64,000 nucleotides of DNA from Atlantibacter sp032062175 (GTDB taxonomy: Bacteria > Pseudomonadota > Gammaproteobacteria > Enterobacterales > Enterobacteriaceae), in NCBI RefSeq assembly GCF_032062175.1, contig NZ_DAMBQK010000022.1, forward strand, positions 1 to 64,000, written 5' to 3'. Shown here in pieces: positions 42,655 through 50,691 of this stretch. The notes below the pieces were generated by a model. The model saw only the letters and a list, made by a program, of their open reading frames with translations. It was not told where the DNA came from and searched no databases. The stretch's first letter is position 1, and each line of letters starts with the position of its first letter. The translations under genes and the position numbers were made by a program.

Positions 42655-45201
42655 TTACGACTGGTACTGTTGCAGCAACGGCGTGGTGTCGTCCTGACGG
42701 GGCGGCACTATGTTAGTAATCGCCTGGCTGCGGTACGGGATCACCTGATTGCGGCCATCAATATTCACAATCTGGTAGAACTGCGGCAGGTTGAAGTTGA
42801 TAAAGCTGGAACCGTAGGTGAAGCGGTCATGCGATGACGAGTAGAAACGGCTAACGTCGCGTACCAGTTCTTCAATGCTGCCTTCGCAGTGGTGATAAAC
42901 CTCGGCGCGGTTGCTCTCGTCGAGTATGTAGATGTTAAAGCCGCTATCGTCTTTTGTGTTCTCAAAGAAGAACTGAATAATCCCTTCGCTGGCGTAGCCG
43001 TCTACCACTGCCGGCAATTTCACCTGGTTGGTTTCAACCTGTACCGACAAGCCATGCAGCTTGTTATGGGAAATCGCGCCGTAGAACTCGATCGCGTTTT
43101 CCAGCTTCTGCACGGAAACGTTCACGCGCTCAAAGAACAAGCCCCACGTCTGCCCGGCTACGCGCAACGCTTTAAAGCGGCCCGGTTCGAGACGGGTGCT
43201 GGATAAGCGGAATTCAATGCATTCAGACACTAACTGCTGCACGCGGGTGCGGATCAGGCCGCGCAGATGTTGGCTGTAGCAGAACACTTCCACGCTGTCC
43301 GGCGGCGCGGCATCCTGGTGCATTTTGCCGAGAATGGTTTTCAGCGCCTCGATCATCGCCTGCTCACCGTTGAAATGCAGGGTGCGCACCTCGTTCCACG
43401 AGTTGCGGTACAGCAGGTCAATACTGCCGATCAGGCATTTTTGCTCTTCGCCGAAGCTCAGCACGTCCAGCTTTCTGAAATCGAAATGCACCACCTGGTT
43501 ACGGAACGCGGCAGTCGGGTCGTATTCGAGGTTGACGATAATCGCCAGGTGACGGATTTCGCACGGGCTATACAGCGCTTTCGGCGTTGGCGCGGGCAAA
43601 CGCAGTGGGAAATGGCTGGAGACATCCGCTACCATCTCCTGCAATTTTGCCAGGTCGCAAATACCGTTGCCCTTAATAAACAGGCGGGTGCGCGACGTGA
43701 GCAGGCCGTTAAACCAGGCCCAGGCCACCAGCTTATTAAGATAACGGTTATATTCCAGCGGTTGATGGCTGATGATCGATTCCATGTTCGGCGCGCGGTT
43801 ATAGAGATACCAGCCGCTGCGGTTGGCGCGGCCCTGCGGAACATGAATAAAGGTCAGCGTCGGCTCAGAGAGATCCGGCGAAATTTGCGGGTTCACCAAA
43901 GTGACTTTACCCGGCAGGGCTTCAAAAGCCGCATACAGTTTGCGGGTCAGAACGCCGATATCCTGCGGGCTTGCCGAGACGCTCAGGTTATTGCGACGCG
44001 CAAAGCGGATCAGGTTACGGTAGCTTTGCATCATGGCGTCGAGCAGTTCGTTATGCGCTTCGCGAACCTGGTCGATCTTCCAGTTAGCACGGTTATCCAG
44101 CATAGTTAAGCGCGCCTCGTCCCAACCCCAGCTTTTCACCATTTGGCTGATAACTTCACGACGCCAGCCCACACAGGCACGCTCGCGGGAGAGTTTCTCG
44201 CACACTTTCAGGTAGAAACAGCGGCGCACCAAATCCAGACGGGCGGTATCTTCGATCTGCTCCAGATATTCCGTTACGCGTTCCAGCATCATGCAGTAGG
44301 AATCGAGGCCGAACGAGACGATTTCACCGTCGTGCAGGCGCTGTTTAATGTCTTTTGCCAGCAGGCGCGGATTCGGGTATTCCCAGGAATACGCCTCCAG
44401 CAGCAGGGTTTTCAATACCGCTTTGTACGGGGAATCGATGCTTTTATACAGTTGCCACAGGCTGGCGCCGAAATACTCTTCCGCCGACAGCGAACTCAAG
44501 CCGCCAAGATCGAGCCATTCGTTAGGCGTCAACACGCCCTGCGCGTACAGCGTCATAACATAATCGTCGTAATGCTCTTCTTCTTCGCACGGCACCATGT
44601 TCCACAGGATGCGTTTACCGGCCAGACGTACGGCGGTGCGATAAAACTCATCCAGCAGCAGAATGTGCTGAGTCGAGCCGCAGTCTTCGCCGCCCAGGCT
44701 GCCGCTTTCGTTATGGCGGAAGCGGTTTTCATCAATCAGGAAGAAGCTAACTTCGACGCCCAGCGACGCGGCCCAGCTTTCCAGCAGGCTACATTTGCGT
44801 TGCAGCAACCGGCGTTCTTCATTATCGAGCCAGGCCTGGTGGCAGACCCAGATATCCAGGTCGGATGAACAGCTCTGCCCGACGGACGAGGTGCTGCCCA
44901 TGGTGTAAAGACCGGTGATCGGCAATTCGCCCTGAGGCATTTCACGCGGAATCAGGCCGCGCTTCAGTTCAAGCTCGTTCAGGTAGTGGCGTTGGGTTTC
45001 ATCAGGCGTGTAGAGGCAGATGCCACGGGGAACGTTACCATCGAGGTAACCCGGCATCAGCGGGTGGTGATAGTGTAGCAATGTCGGCAGCAGACTGTAG
45101 ACCTGTTGGAAAGCAGGCCCCATGGCAGCAAGAGCGCGATCCACGCGCAATTGATTGATGGCATCCAGTCTCTGTTTTAGGGTCTCAATATAGAGGTACA
45201 A
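42655..45201 (-). CDS. cyaA: Class I adenylate cyclase
   Basis: 848 residues, the E. coli length, with the start codon TTG at 45201 (MYLYIETLKQ), the same rare start as in E. coli, where it limits synthesis. The N-terminal half holds the catalytic nucleotidyltransferase block GSTSSVGQSCSSDLDIWVC (102-120, Asp114 and Asp116); the C-terminal half mediates regulation by the glucose phosphotransferase system. It produces cAMP for CRP. A CRP site overlies its promoter region for feedback repression. Confidence 0.97.
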   Translation of the reverse strand: MYLYIETLKQRLDAINQLRVDRALAAMGPAFQQVYSLLPTLLHYHHPLMPGYLDGNVPRGICLYTPDETQRHYLNELELKRGLIPREMPQGELPITGLYTMGSTSSVGQSCSSDLDIWVCHQAWLDNEERRLLQRKCSLLESWAASLGVEVSFFLIDENRFRHNESGSLGGEDCGSTQHILLLDEFYRTAVRLAGKRILWNMVPCEEEEHYDDYVMTLYAQGVLTPNEWLDLGGLSSLSAEEYFGASLWQLYKSIDSPYKAVLKTLLLEAYSWEYPNPRLLAKDIKQRLHDGEIVSFGLDSYCMMLERVTEYLEQIEDTARLDLVRRCFYLKVCEKLSRERACVGWRREVISQMVKSWGWDEARLTMLDNRANWKIDQVREAHNELLDAMMQSYRNLIRFARRNNLSVSASPQDIGVLTRKLYAAFEALPGKVTLVNPQISPDLSEPTLTFIHVPQGRANRSGWYLYNRAPNMESIISHQPLEYNRYLNKLVAWAWFNGLLTSRTRLFIKGNGICDLAKLQEMVADVSSHFPLRLPAPTPKALYSPCEIRHLAIIVNLEYDPTAAFRNQVVHFDFRKLDVLSFGEEQKCLIGSIDLLYRNSWNEVRTLHFNGEQAMIEALKTILGKMHQDAAPPDSVEVFCYSQHLRGLIRTRVQQLVSECIEFRLSSTRLEPGRFKALRVAGQTWGLFFERVNVSVQKLENAIEFYGAISHNKLHGLSVQVETNQVKLPAVVDGYASEGIIQFFFENTKDDSGFNIYILDESNRAEVYHHCEGSIEELVRDVSRFYSSSHDRFTYGSSFINFNLPQFYQIVNIDGRNQVIPYRSQAITNIVPPRQDDTTPLLQQYQS

Positions 45202-45294
45202 GACATATCGCCTGATGATTGCACTATTTCGGAAAACTGCCGCGTTTGTCGCCTTATCGCATTTTGCCTGGAGAGGCCGACATTCGGCTTAAAA

Positions 45295-45310
45295 CGTGAT
45301 CAATTTAACA
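45295..45310. promoter_or_regulatory. CRP site of cyaA
   Basis: On the minus strand TGTTAAATTGATCACG, flanked by AAGG and TTTT, matches the CRP site over the E. coli cyaA P2 promoter almost base for base. cAMP-CRP represses cyaA there. The 45202-45485 interval also carries the hemC promoter. Confidence 0.85.
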
Positions 45311-45485
45311 CCTTGCGGGTTGACCGTAAAGGAAGTTGCGCTACATATCCATTGTAGCATTGAAAGCCCGCTTCGGAGTCTTAGAACAAGACGTATATCC
45401 CTCTTTCCTGCTAAAACCCGTTAAAACTGACACTGTTCTGGTTACAATGTTAGGATGGTAAATGGACGAATTAACGGTAACAAGC

Positions 45486-46427
45486 ATGTTAGACAATGTA
45501 CTAAGAATTGCCACCCGCCAAAGCCCGCTCGCACTCTGGCAAGCACATTATGTCAAAAACCGTCTGGAGGCGTTTCATCCCGGATTAACAGTTGAACTGG
45601 TGCCGATGGTGACCAAAGGCGACATTATTCTTGATACCCCGCTGGCGAAAGTGGGCGGCAAGGGTTTGTTCGTTAAAGAGCTGGAACTGGCATTGCTTGA
45701 AGGCCGTGCTGATATCGCTGTGCATTCCATGAAAGACGTGCCGGTGGAGTTCCCGGAAGGGCTGGGTCTGGTGACCATTTGCGAGCGCGAAGATCCGCGC
45801 GATGCGTTTGTCTCTAACCGTTTCGCCAGCCTCGACGATATGCCTGCCGGCAGCGTGGTTGGTACCTCCAGCCTGCGCCGCCAGTGCCAAATCGCCGAGC
45901 GCCGTCCTGATTTAGAAATCCGCTCGCTGCGCGGCAACGTCGGCACCCGTCTGAGCAAACTCGATAACGGCGACTACGATGCCATTATTCTCGCCGTTGC
46001 CGGTTTAAAACGTCTGGATCTGGACGCCCGCATCGGTTACGCCATGCCTGCCGACGTCTCCCTTCCCGCCGTGGGCCAGGGCGCGGTCGGCATTGAATGC
46101 CGCCTTGATGACACGCGCACCCGTGAATTACTGGCACCGCTGAACCATGATGAAACCGCCCTTCGCGTTAGCGCCGAACGCGCCATGAATACCCGCCTCG
46201 AAGGCGGTTGCCAGGTGCCGATCGGCAGTTATGCGGAGATCGATAACGGCGAGATCTGGCTGCGGGCGCTGGTCGGCGCGCCGGATGGATCGCAGGTGAT
46301 CCGTGGCGAACGCCGCGGTCCGGCGCAGGACGCGGAAAAAATGGGCGTCTCGCTGGCGGAAGAACTGCTGGAAAACGGCGCGCGCGCCATTCTGGCTGAA
46401 GTTTATGACGGAGACGCACCGGCATGA
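45486..46427 (+). CDS. hemC: Porphobilinogen deaminase (hydroxymethylbilane synthase)
   Basis: 313 residues from ATG 45486 (MLDNVLRIATRQS), the E. coli length. An in-frame ATG at 45462 has a better SD (AGGA, good spacing) and would add eight residues, so the start is not certain. It joins four porphobilinogens into hydroxymethylbilane using a dipyrromethane cofactor on Cys242 (EGGCQVPIGSY). It is first in hemCDXY and overlaps hemD by four bases. Confidence 0.97.
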   Translation: MLDNVLRIATRQSPLALWQAHYVKNRLEAFHPGLTVELVPMVTKGDIILDTPLAKVGGKGLFVKELELALLEGRADIAVHSMKDVPVEFPEGLGLVTICEREDPRDAFVSNRFASLDDMPAGSVVGTSSLRRQCQIAERRPDLEIRSLRGNVGTRLSKLDNGDYDAIILAVAGLKRLDLDARIGYAMPADVSLPAVGQGAVGIECRLDDTRTRELLAPLNHDETALRVSAERAMNTRLEGGCQVPIGSYAEIDNGEIWLRALVGAPDGSQVIRGERRGPAQDAEKMGVSLAEELLENGARAILAEVYDGDAPA

Positions 46428-47161
46428 ATATCCTGGTGACCCGTCCCTCCCCCGCGGGAGAAGAGCTGGTAAGCCGCTTGCGCGCGCAGGGAAAGGTCGC
46501 CTGGAGTTTACCGCTGATTGAGTTTTCTCCCGGACGCGAACTGTCGGCTCTGCCGGATTTGCTGGCGTCCCTGTCACCAGACGATCTGCTATTCGCGCTT
46601 TCTCAACACGCCGTGTCACATGCGGCGGCCACGCTGCGGCAACAACACTTTGCCTGGCCGCAGGTTCAGGCTTTCGCCATCGGGCGCACCACGGCACTTG
46701 CGCTGCATACCGCCAGCGGGCTCACGGTTAATTATCCGCGCGACCGGGAAATCAGCGAAGTGTTGCTACAATTACCAGAATTACAAAACGTTGCAGGTAA
46801 GCGCGCGGTACTTTTGCGTGGCAACGGCGGGCGTGAGCTTATCGGCGAGACCCTGGCCAAACGCGGTGCCAGCGTGACGTTTTGTGAATGTTATCAACGT
46901 AATGACAAATATTATGACGGGACGGAAGAAGCGTATCGCTGGCAGCAGCGCGGCGTGGATACGCTGGTTGTCACCAGCGGAGAAATGCTCAAGCGCCTGT
47001 TTACGCTGATCCCGCCCTGGTATCAAACGAACTGGTTACTTCGTTGCCGACTGATTGTCGTCAGCGAACGTTTGGCGACCCTCGCCCGGGAACTGGGCTG
47101 GCTGGACATTACCGTCGCCGATAATGCTGACAACGATGCGCTGCTGCGCGTGTTGCAATAA
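46424..47161 (+). CDS. hemD: Uroporphyrinogen-III synthase
   Basis: 245 residues (E. coli 246). It closes hydroxymethylbilane with inversion of ring D. The two-domain HemD fold is poorly conserved in sequence; the start MNILVTRPSPAGEEL and FALSQHAVSHAAATL fit, and the late TSGEMLKRL block contains the family Thr-Ser pair. ATGA overlap with hemC. Confidence 0.96.
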   Translation: MNILVTRPSPAGEELVSRLRAQGKVAWSLPLIEFSPGRELSALPDLLASLSPDDLLFALSQHAVSHAAATLRQQHFAWPQVQAFAIGRTTALALHTASGLTVNYPRDREISEVLLQLPELQNVAGKRAVLLRGNGGRELIGETLAKRGASVTFCECYQRNDKYYDGTEEAYRWQQRGVDTLVVTSGEMLKRLFTLIPPWYQTNWLLRCRLIVVSERLATLARELGWLDITVADNADNDALLRVLQ

Positions 47162-47182
47162 CTCTCATAATGGGAAGCCATA

Positions 47183-48382
47183 ATGATGGAACAACAAAAC
47201 GCCTCAACTGTGCCTGAAGAAAACAGGGATCCGGTGGAAATCACCTCCCCGCCTCAACAACCTGAGAAAAAAGACCGCAAAATCAATACCGCGCTGGCGC
47301 TAAGCGCAGTCGCTATCGCCATTGCACTGGCCGCTGGCGTTGGCCTGTATAGCTGGGGCAAACATCAATCCGCGAATCAAAATGCCACGCTTGAAGCGCT
47401 GGAAGGCCAGCTGACGGCGCTGCAACAGCAGCAGCAAACCCAGAAATCCGATCTGGAAAACACCATTAAACAGCAGGCGGGCGCGCTGGATGCAGCGAAA
47501 CGCGAGCAGGAAAATCTGACGCGCCAACTGGATGAAGTGCAGCAGAAAGTCGCCACCATTTCTGGTACCGACGCAAAAACCTGGCTGCTGGCGCAGTCGG
47601 ACTTCCTGGTGAAACTCGCTGGCCGCAAATTGTGGAGCGATCAGGATGTGACCACTGCCGCCGCACTGTTGAAAAGCGCCGATGCCAGCCTCGCGGATAT
47701 GAATGACCCGAGCCTGATTACCGCACGCCGCGCCATCACTGACGATATCGCCACGCTGTCTGCAGTGTCGCAGGTAGATTATGACGGCATTATCCTGAAG
47801 CTGAATCAGTTGGCTAATCAGGTAGATAACCTGCGCCTGGCGGATAACGACAATGATTCCGCCCCCATGGATAGCGACGGTACGGAGCTTTCCAGCACTA
47901 TTACCGAATGGCGTCAAAACCTGGTGAAGAGCTGGCATAACTTTATGGACAGCTTCATTACCATTCGCCGCCGCGACGACACCGCCGTGCCGCTGCTGGC
48001 CCCGAATCAGGACATCTACCTGCGCGAGAATATCCGCTCACGGTTATTAATCGCCGCGCAGGCGGTGCCGCGCCATCAGAATGAAACCTATAAACAGTCG
48101 CTGGATAACGTGTCGACGTGGGTGCGCGCCTATTACGACACTGACGACGCGACGACTAAAGGCTTTCTGGATACGTTGGATACGTTAAGCCAGCAAAACA
48201 TCACCATGGATGTCCCGGAAACGCTGCAAAGCCAGCCGATTCTGGAAAAATTGATGCAAACCCGGGTGCGTAACCTGCTGGCGCAGCCTGCTGCCGCGTC
48301 ACCAGAAGCCGCGCCTGCCGAGGCCGCACCGGCACCTGCCGAAGCGCCTGCGGCGTCTGAACCGGCCCAGGGAGAACAGTGA
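47183..48382 (+). CDS. hemX: HemX, inner-membrane protein of the hem operon
   Basis: 399 residues (E. coli 393); a second ATG directly follows the first. A basic and polar N-terminus, one membrane helix (about 36-56), a long Gln-rich coiled coil (about 62-130), a conserved periplasmic domain with TWLLAQSDFLVKLAGRKLW, and an Ala/Pro/Glu-rich tail. Earlier proposals of uroporphyrinogen methyltransferase activity are not supported by a methyltransferase motif here; role unsettled. Its TGA overlaps the first base of the hemY ATG. Confidence 0.94.
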   Translation: MMEQQNASTVPEENRDPVEITSPPQQPEKKDRKINTALALSAVAIAIALAAGVGLYSWGKHQSANQNATLEALEGQLTALQQQQQTQKSDLENTIKQQAGALDAAKREQENLTRQLDEVQQKVATISGTDAKTWLLAQSDFLVKLAGRKLWSDQDVTTAAALLKSADASLADMNDPSLITARRAITDDIATLSAVSQVDYDGIILKLNQLANQVDNLRLADNDNDSAPMDSDGTELSSTITEWRQNLVKSWHNFMDSFITIRRRDDTAVPLLAPNQDIYLRENIRSRLLIAAQAVPRHQNETYKQSLDNVSTWVRAYYDTDDATTKGFLDTLDTLSQQNITMDVPETLQSQPILEKLMQTRVRNLLAQPAAASPEAAPAEAAPAPAEAPAASEPAQGEQ

Positions 48383-49578
48383 TGGTAAAAGTACTGTTGC
48401 TTTTCCTGCTGCTGATGGCAGGGATCGTTGTGGGACCCATGATCGCCGGTCACCAGGGCTACGTATTGATCCAGACCGACAACTGGAACATCGAAACCAG
48501 CGTTACCGGGTTGGCGATCATCTTGATCCTCGCGTTGGTGGTGTTGTTTGCGATCGAGTGGATCCTGCGTCGTCTGTTCCGTACCGGCGCACGCACGCGC
48601 GGCTGGTTCCTGGGCCGCAAGCGTAATCGCGCCCGTAAACAAACCAGCCAGGCGTTATTGAAACTGGCAGAAGGCGACTATCAGCAGGTTGAAAAACTGA
48701 TGTCGAAAAATGCCGATCATGCCGAACAGCCGGTGGTGAACTATTTACTGGCGGCGGAAGCAGCACAGCAGCGCGGCGACGAAATCCGCGCCAATCAGCA
48801 CCTTGAACGTGCGGCGGAACTGGCCGATGGCGATCAGATCCCGGTAGAAATCACCCGGGTGCGGTTGCAACTGGCGCGTAACGAAAACCACGCGGCGCGT
48901 CACGGCGTTGATAAGCTGCTGGAAGTTACCCCGCGTCATCCTGAAGTGCTGCGTCTGGCGGAACAAGCGTATATACGTACCGGCGCATGGAGCTCGCTGT
49001 TGGATATCCTGCCGTCAATGCAAAAAGCGCAGGTGGCGGACGATGCCCATCGCGACGCGCTGCAACAGCAGGCGTGGATTGGGTTAATGGAACAGGCGCG
49101 TGCCGAACAGGGCAGCGATGGCCTGAAAGCCTGGTGGCAAAACCAGAGCCGTAAGACGCGTCAGCAAACCGCGCTTCAGGTGGCGATGGCGGAACATCTT
49201 ATCGAATGCGACGATCACGATACCGCGCAGACTATCATTCTCGATGGGCTGAAACGCCAGTACGATGAGCGTCTGGTTATGCTGATGCCACGCCTGAAAA
49301 CCGACAATCCCGAGCAGCTTGAAAAAGCGCTACGCCAGCAGATCAAAACCCAGGGCGATCGCCCGTTATTGTGGAGTACCCTGGGCCAACTGCTGATGAA
49401 GCATGGCGAATGGCAGGAAGCGAGCATCGCGTTTCGCGCGGCGTTAAAACAGCGTCCGGATGCCTTTGATTACGCCTGGCTCGCCGATGTGCTGGACCGA
49501 CTGCATCAGCCGGAAGAAGCCGCGCAAATGCGCCGCGATGGCCTGCTGCTGACGCTGCAAAACAATCCTCCGCAGTAA
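48382..49578 (+). CDS. hemY: HemY, TPR protein of the hem operon
   Basis: 398 residues from ATG 48382; a GTG one codon earlier is possible. Two N-terminal membrane helices (about 3-22 and 40-60) followed by TPR-like helices. It is associated with heme synthesis in E. coli by operon position and is unrelated to the HemY oxidase of Gram-positives. Last gene of hemCDXY, followed by a terminator. Confidence 0.95.
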   Translation: MVKVLLLFLLLMAGIVVGPMIAGHQGYVLIQTDNWNIETSVTGLAIILILALVVLFAIEWILRRLFRTGARTRGWFLGRKRNRARKQTSQALLKLAEGDYQQVEKLMSKNADHAEQPVVNYLLAAEAAQQRGDEIRANQHLERAAELADGDQIPVEITRVRLQLARNENHAARHGVDKLLEVTPRHPEVLRLAEQAYIRTGAWSSLLDILPSMQKAQVADDAHRDALQQQAWIGLMEQARAEQGSDGLKAWWQNQSRKTRQQTALQVAMAEHLIECDDHDTAQTIILDGLKRQYDERLVMLMPRLKTDNPEQLEKALRQQIKTQGDRPLLWSTLGQLLMKHGEWQEASIAFRAALKQRPDAFDYAWLADVLDRLHQPEEAAQMRRDGLLLTLQNNPPQ

Positions 49579-49588
49579 CCCTCCTCTT

Positions 49589-49617
49589 TCGCCTTCTCAA
49601 TCGGGAAGGCGATTTTT
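49589..49617 (+). terminator. Intrinsic terminator of hemCDXY
   Basis: TCGCCTTC (49589-49596) and GAAGGCGA (49605-49612) form an 8-bp stem, then five T. It is convergent with the GlmZ terminator next to it. Confidence 0.9.
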
Positions 49618-49642
49618 CTTTGCATCGCTTTAAAACGCAGAT

Positions 49643-49841
49643 AAAAAAACACCTGCCAGTTGGCAGGTGTTAAAGAGGTCTGTGACAACTAAAGAGGTGC
49701 TTCACTCAACGTTATGTCCATGGTGTTTGATGAGGCGTTAGCGACATCTCTCGGTGGACGATAAGCACCGTTAAACGGCTCTGCATCATTCCTGGGTTTA
49801 TGAAGCCTTCGGCGAGCATAAGAGATGGAATGAGCATCTAC
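49643..49841 (-). ncRNA. glmZ: Small regulatory RNA GlmZ
   Basis: The minus strand from 49841 starts GTAGATGCTCATTCC and contains CCATGGACATAACGTTGAG and GTGAAGCACC, which I recognise as GlmZ (SraJ/RyiA) of E. coli; the position beside hemY also fits. It ends in a strong terminator (10-bp AACACCTGCC stem at 49648-49671, then seven T). GlmZ pairs with glmS mRNA to boost glucosamine-6-phosphate synthase and is cut by RNase E with RapZ, against which GlmY protects it. The length of about 199 bases is close to the 207 of E. coli. Confidence 0.93.
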
Positions 49842-49852
49842 GCAGATATTAT

Positions 49853-49869
49853 TGCACAATCTATGCCAA
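49853..49869 (-). promoter_or_regulatory. Sigma-54-type promoter of glmZ
   Basis: On the minus strand TTGGCATAGATTGTGCA has GG at -24 and GC at -12 with ten bases between, 12 bases before the GlmZ 5' end. An overlapping sigma-70 -10-like AATAAT lies just downstream. Overlapping sigma-54/sigma-70 promoters are known for glmZ in several Enterobacteriaceae but glmZ of E. coli relies on sigma-70 alone. Confidence 0.8.
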
Positions 49870-49973
49870 ACACGCAGGGTAAAATGTTCCGAAAACTTCC
49901 CGGGATATTCAGCGAGTTAACGCGGCAAAATCGCCATAGCGGCAATAAGAATGTGATCTGGATAAGGTTTAAC

Positions 49974-50086
49974 TGTCGCTGCCAGGAGACAAACAACAGT
50001 CCTTTTTATTTTCTGTTTTAATTACAGAAGGTTATGCGTCTCAAATGAGCGACAATGCGGGTCGTTGCCGTTGTCATTTAGCGACA
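49974..50086. promoter_or_regulatory. GlrR(QseF)-type activator sites upstream of glmZ
   Basis: TGTC-N10-GACA occurs exactly at 49974-49991; a one-mismatch version (CGTC-N10-GACA) is at 50037-50054; and TGTC-N7-GACA lies at 50072-50086. The spacing from the promoter (about 130-240 bases) suits a sigma-54 enhancer. The TGTC-N10-GACA motif is the one reported for the response regulator GlrR/QseF at glmY and glmZ. Confidence 0.65.
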
Positions 50087-50133
50087 GGATCGGTTAAGGG
50101 ATAAGAAAGCGTAATAACGGAGAAAAAGAAAAG

Positions 50134-50157
50134 AAAAAACCCCGCCGAAGCGGGGTT
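50134..50157 (-). terminator. Intrinsic terminator of the tRNA operon
   Basis: Minus-strand ACCCCGC/GCGGGGT stem with a TTCG loop, followed by six T (plus-strand A run 50134-50139), seven bases after the tRNA-Pro CCA end. Confidence 0.9.
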
Positions 50158-50163
50158 CTAAAT

Positions 50164-50240
50164 TGGTCGGCGAGAGAGGATTCGAACCTCCGACCCACTG
50201 GTCCCAAACCAGTTGCGCTACCAAGCTGCGCTACTCGCCG
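50164..50240 (-). tRNA. proM: tRNA-Pro (anticodon TGG)
   Basis: 77 bases on the minus strand, CGGCGAGTAGCGC at the 5' end, encoded CCA at the 3' end, anticodon TGG within TTTGGGA. Last of four tRNAs in one operon. Confidence 0.97.
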
Positions 50241-50278
50241 AATTACTGCTTTTTTGAATTTTTAGTTCAATTCAGTTG

Positions 50279-50365
50279 TGGTGCGAAGAGAGGGACTTGA
50301 ACCCTCACGTCCGTTAAGACACTAACACCTGAAGCTAGCGCGTCTACCAATTCCGCCACCTTCGC
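50279..50365 (-). tRNA. leuT: tRNA-Leu (anticodon CAG)
   Basis: 87 bases with the long variable arm of leucine tRNAs; 5' GCGAAGGTGGCGG, anticodon CAG within TTCAGGT, encoded CCA. Confidence 0.97.
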
Positions 50366-50380
50366 ATCGCCACTAAATAA

Positions 50381-50457
50381 TGGGGTGGCTAATGGGACTC
50401 GAACCCACGACAACTGGAATCACAATCCAGGGCTCTACCAACTGAGCTATAGCCACC
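50381..50457 (-). tRNA. hisR: tRNA-His (anticodon GTG)
   Basis: 77 bases counting the extra G at -1 (50457) that histidine tRNAs carry; GTGGCTATAGCTC follows, anticodon GTG within TTGTGAT, encoded CCA. Confidence 0.97.
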
Positions 50458-50512
50458 ACTGCAAATCTTTACGCGCTTTGTTCTACTTCACCGCTCAAGC
50501 GCCTCATTAAAA

Positions 50513-50589
<77 letters not shown>

Positions 50590-50610
50590 GTAGCGCCGTT
50601 GCGGAGGGGG

Positions 50611-50639
50611 ATACTACGGGCTTCGTGCCCTGCTGTCTA
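50611..50639 (-). promoter_or_regulatory. Promoter of the tRNA operon
   Basis: Minus-strand TAGACA (50634-50639), 17-base spacer, TAGTAT (50611-50616), then the GC-rich discriminator CCCCCTCCGC typical of stringently controlled stable-RNA promoters, about 20 bases before tRNA-Arg. Confidence 0.78.
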
Positions 50640-50691
50640 GTGCTTTTTTTAAGAAAATGCGCGTTTGGTTATGCTTTGCGCACTTTGTCGC

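Noticed and set aside
49800..50021. 73-codon plus-strand frame near glmZ
   Set aside because: It overlaps the 5' end and regulatory region of the GlmZ small RNA and lacks an SD.
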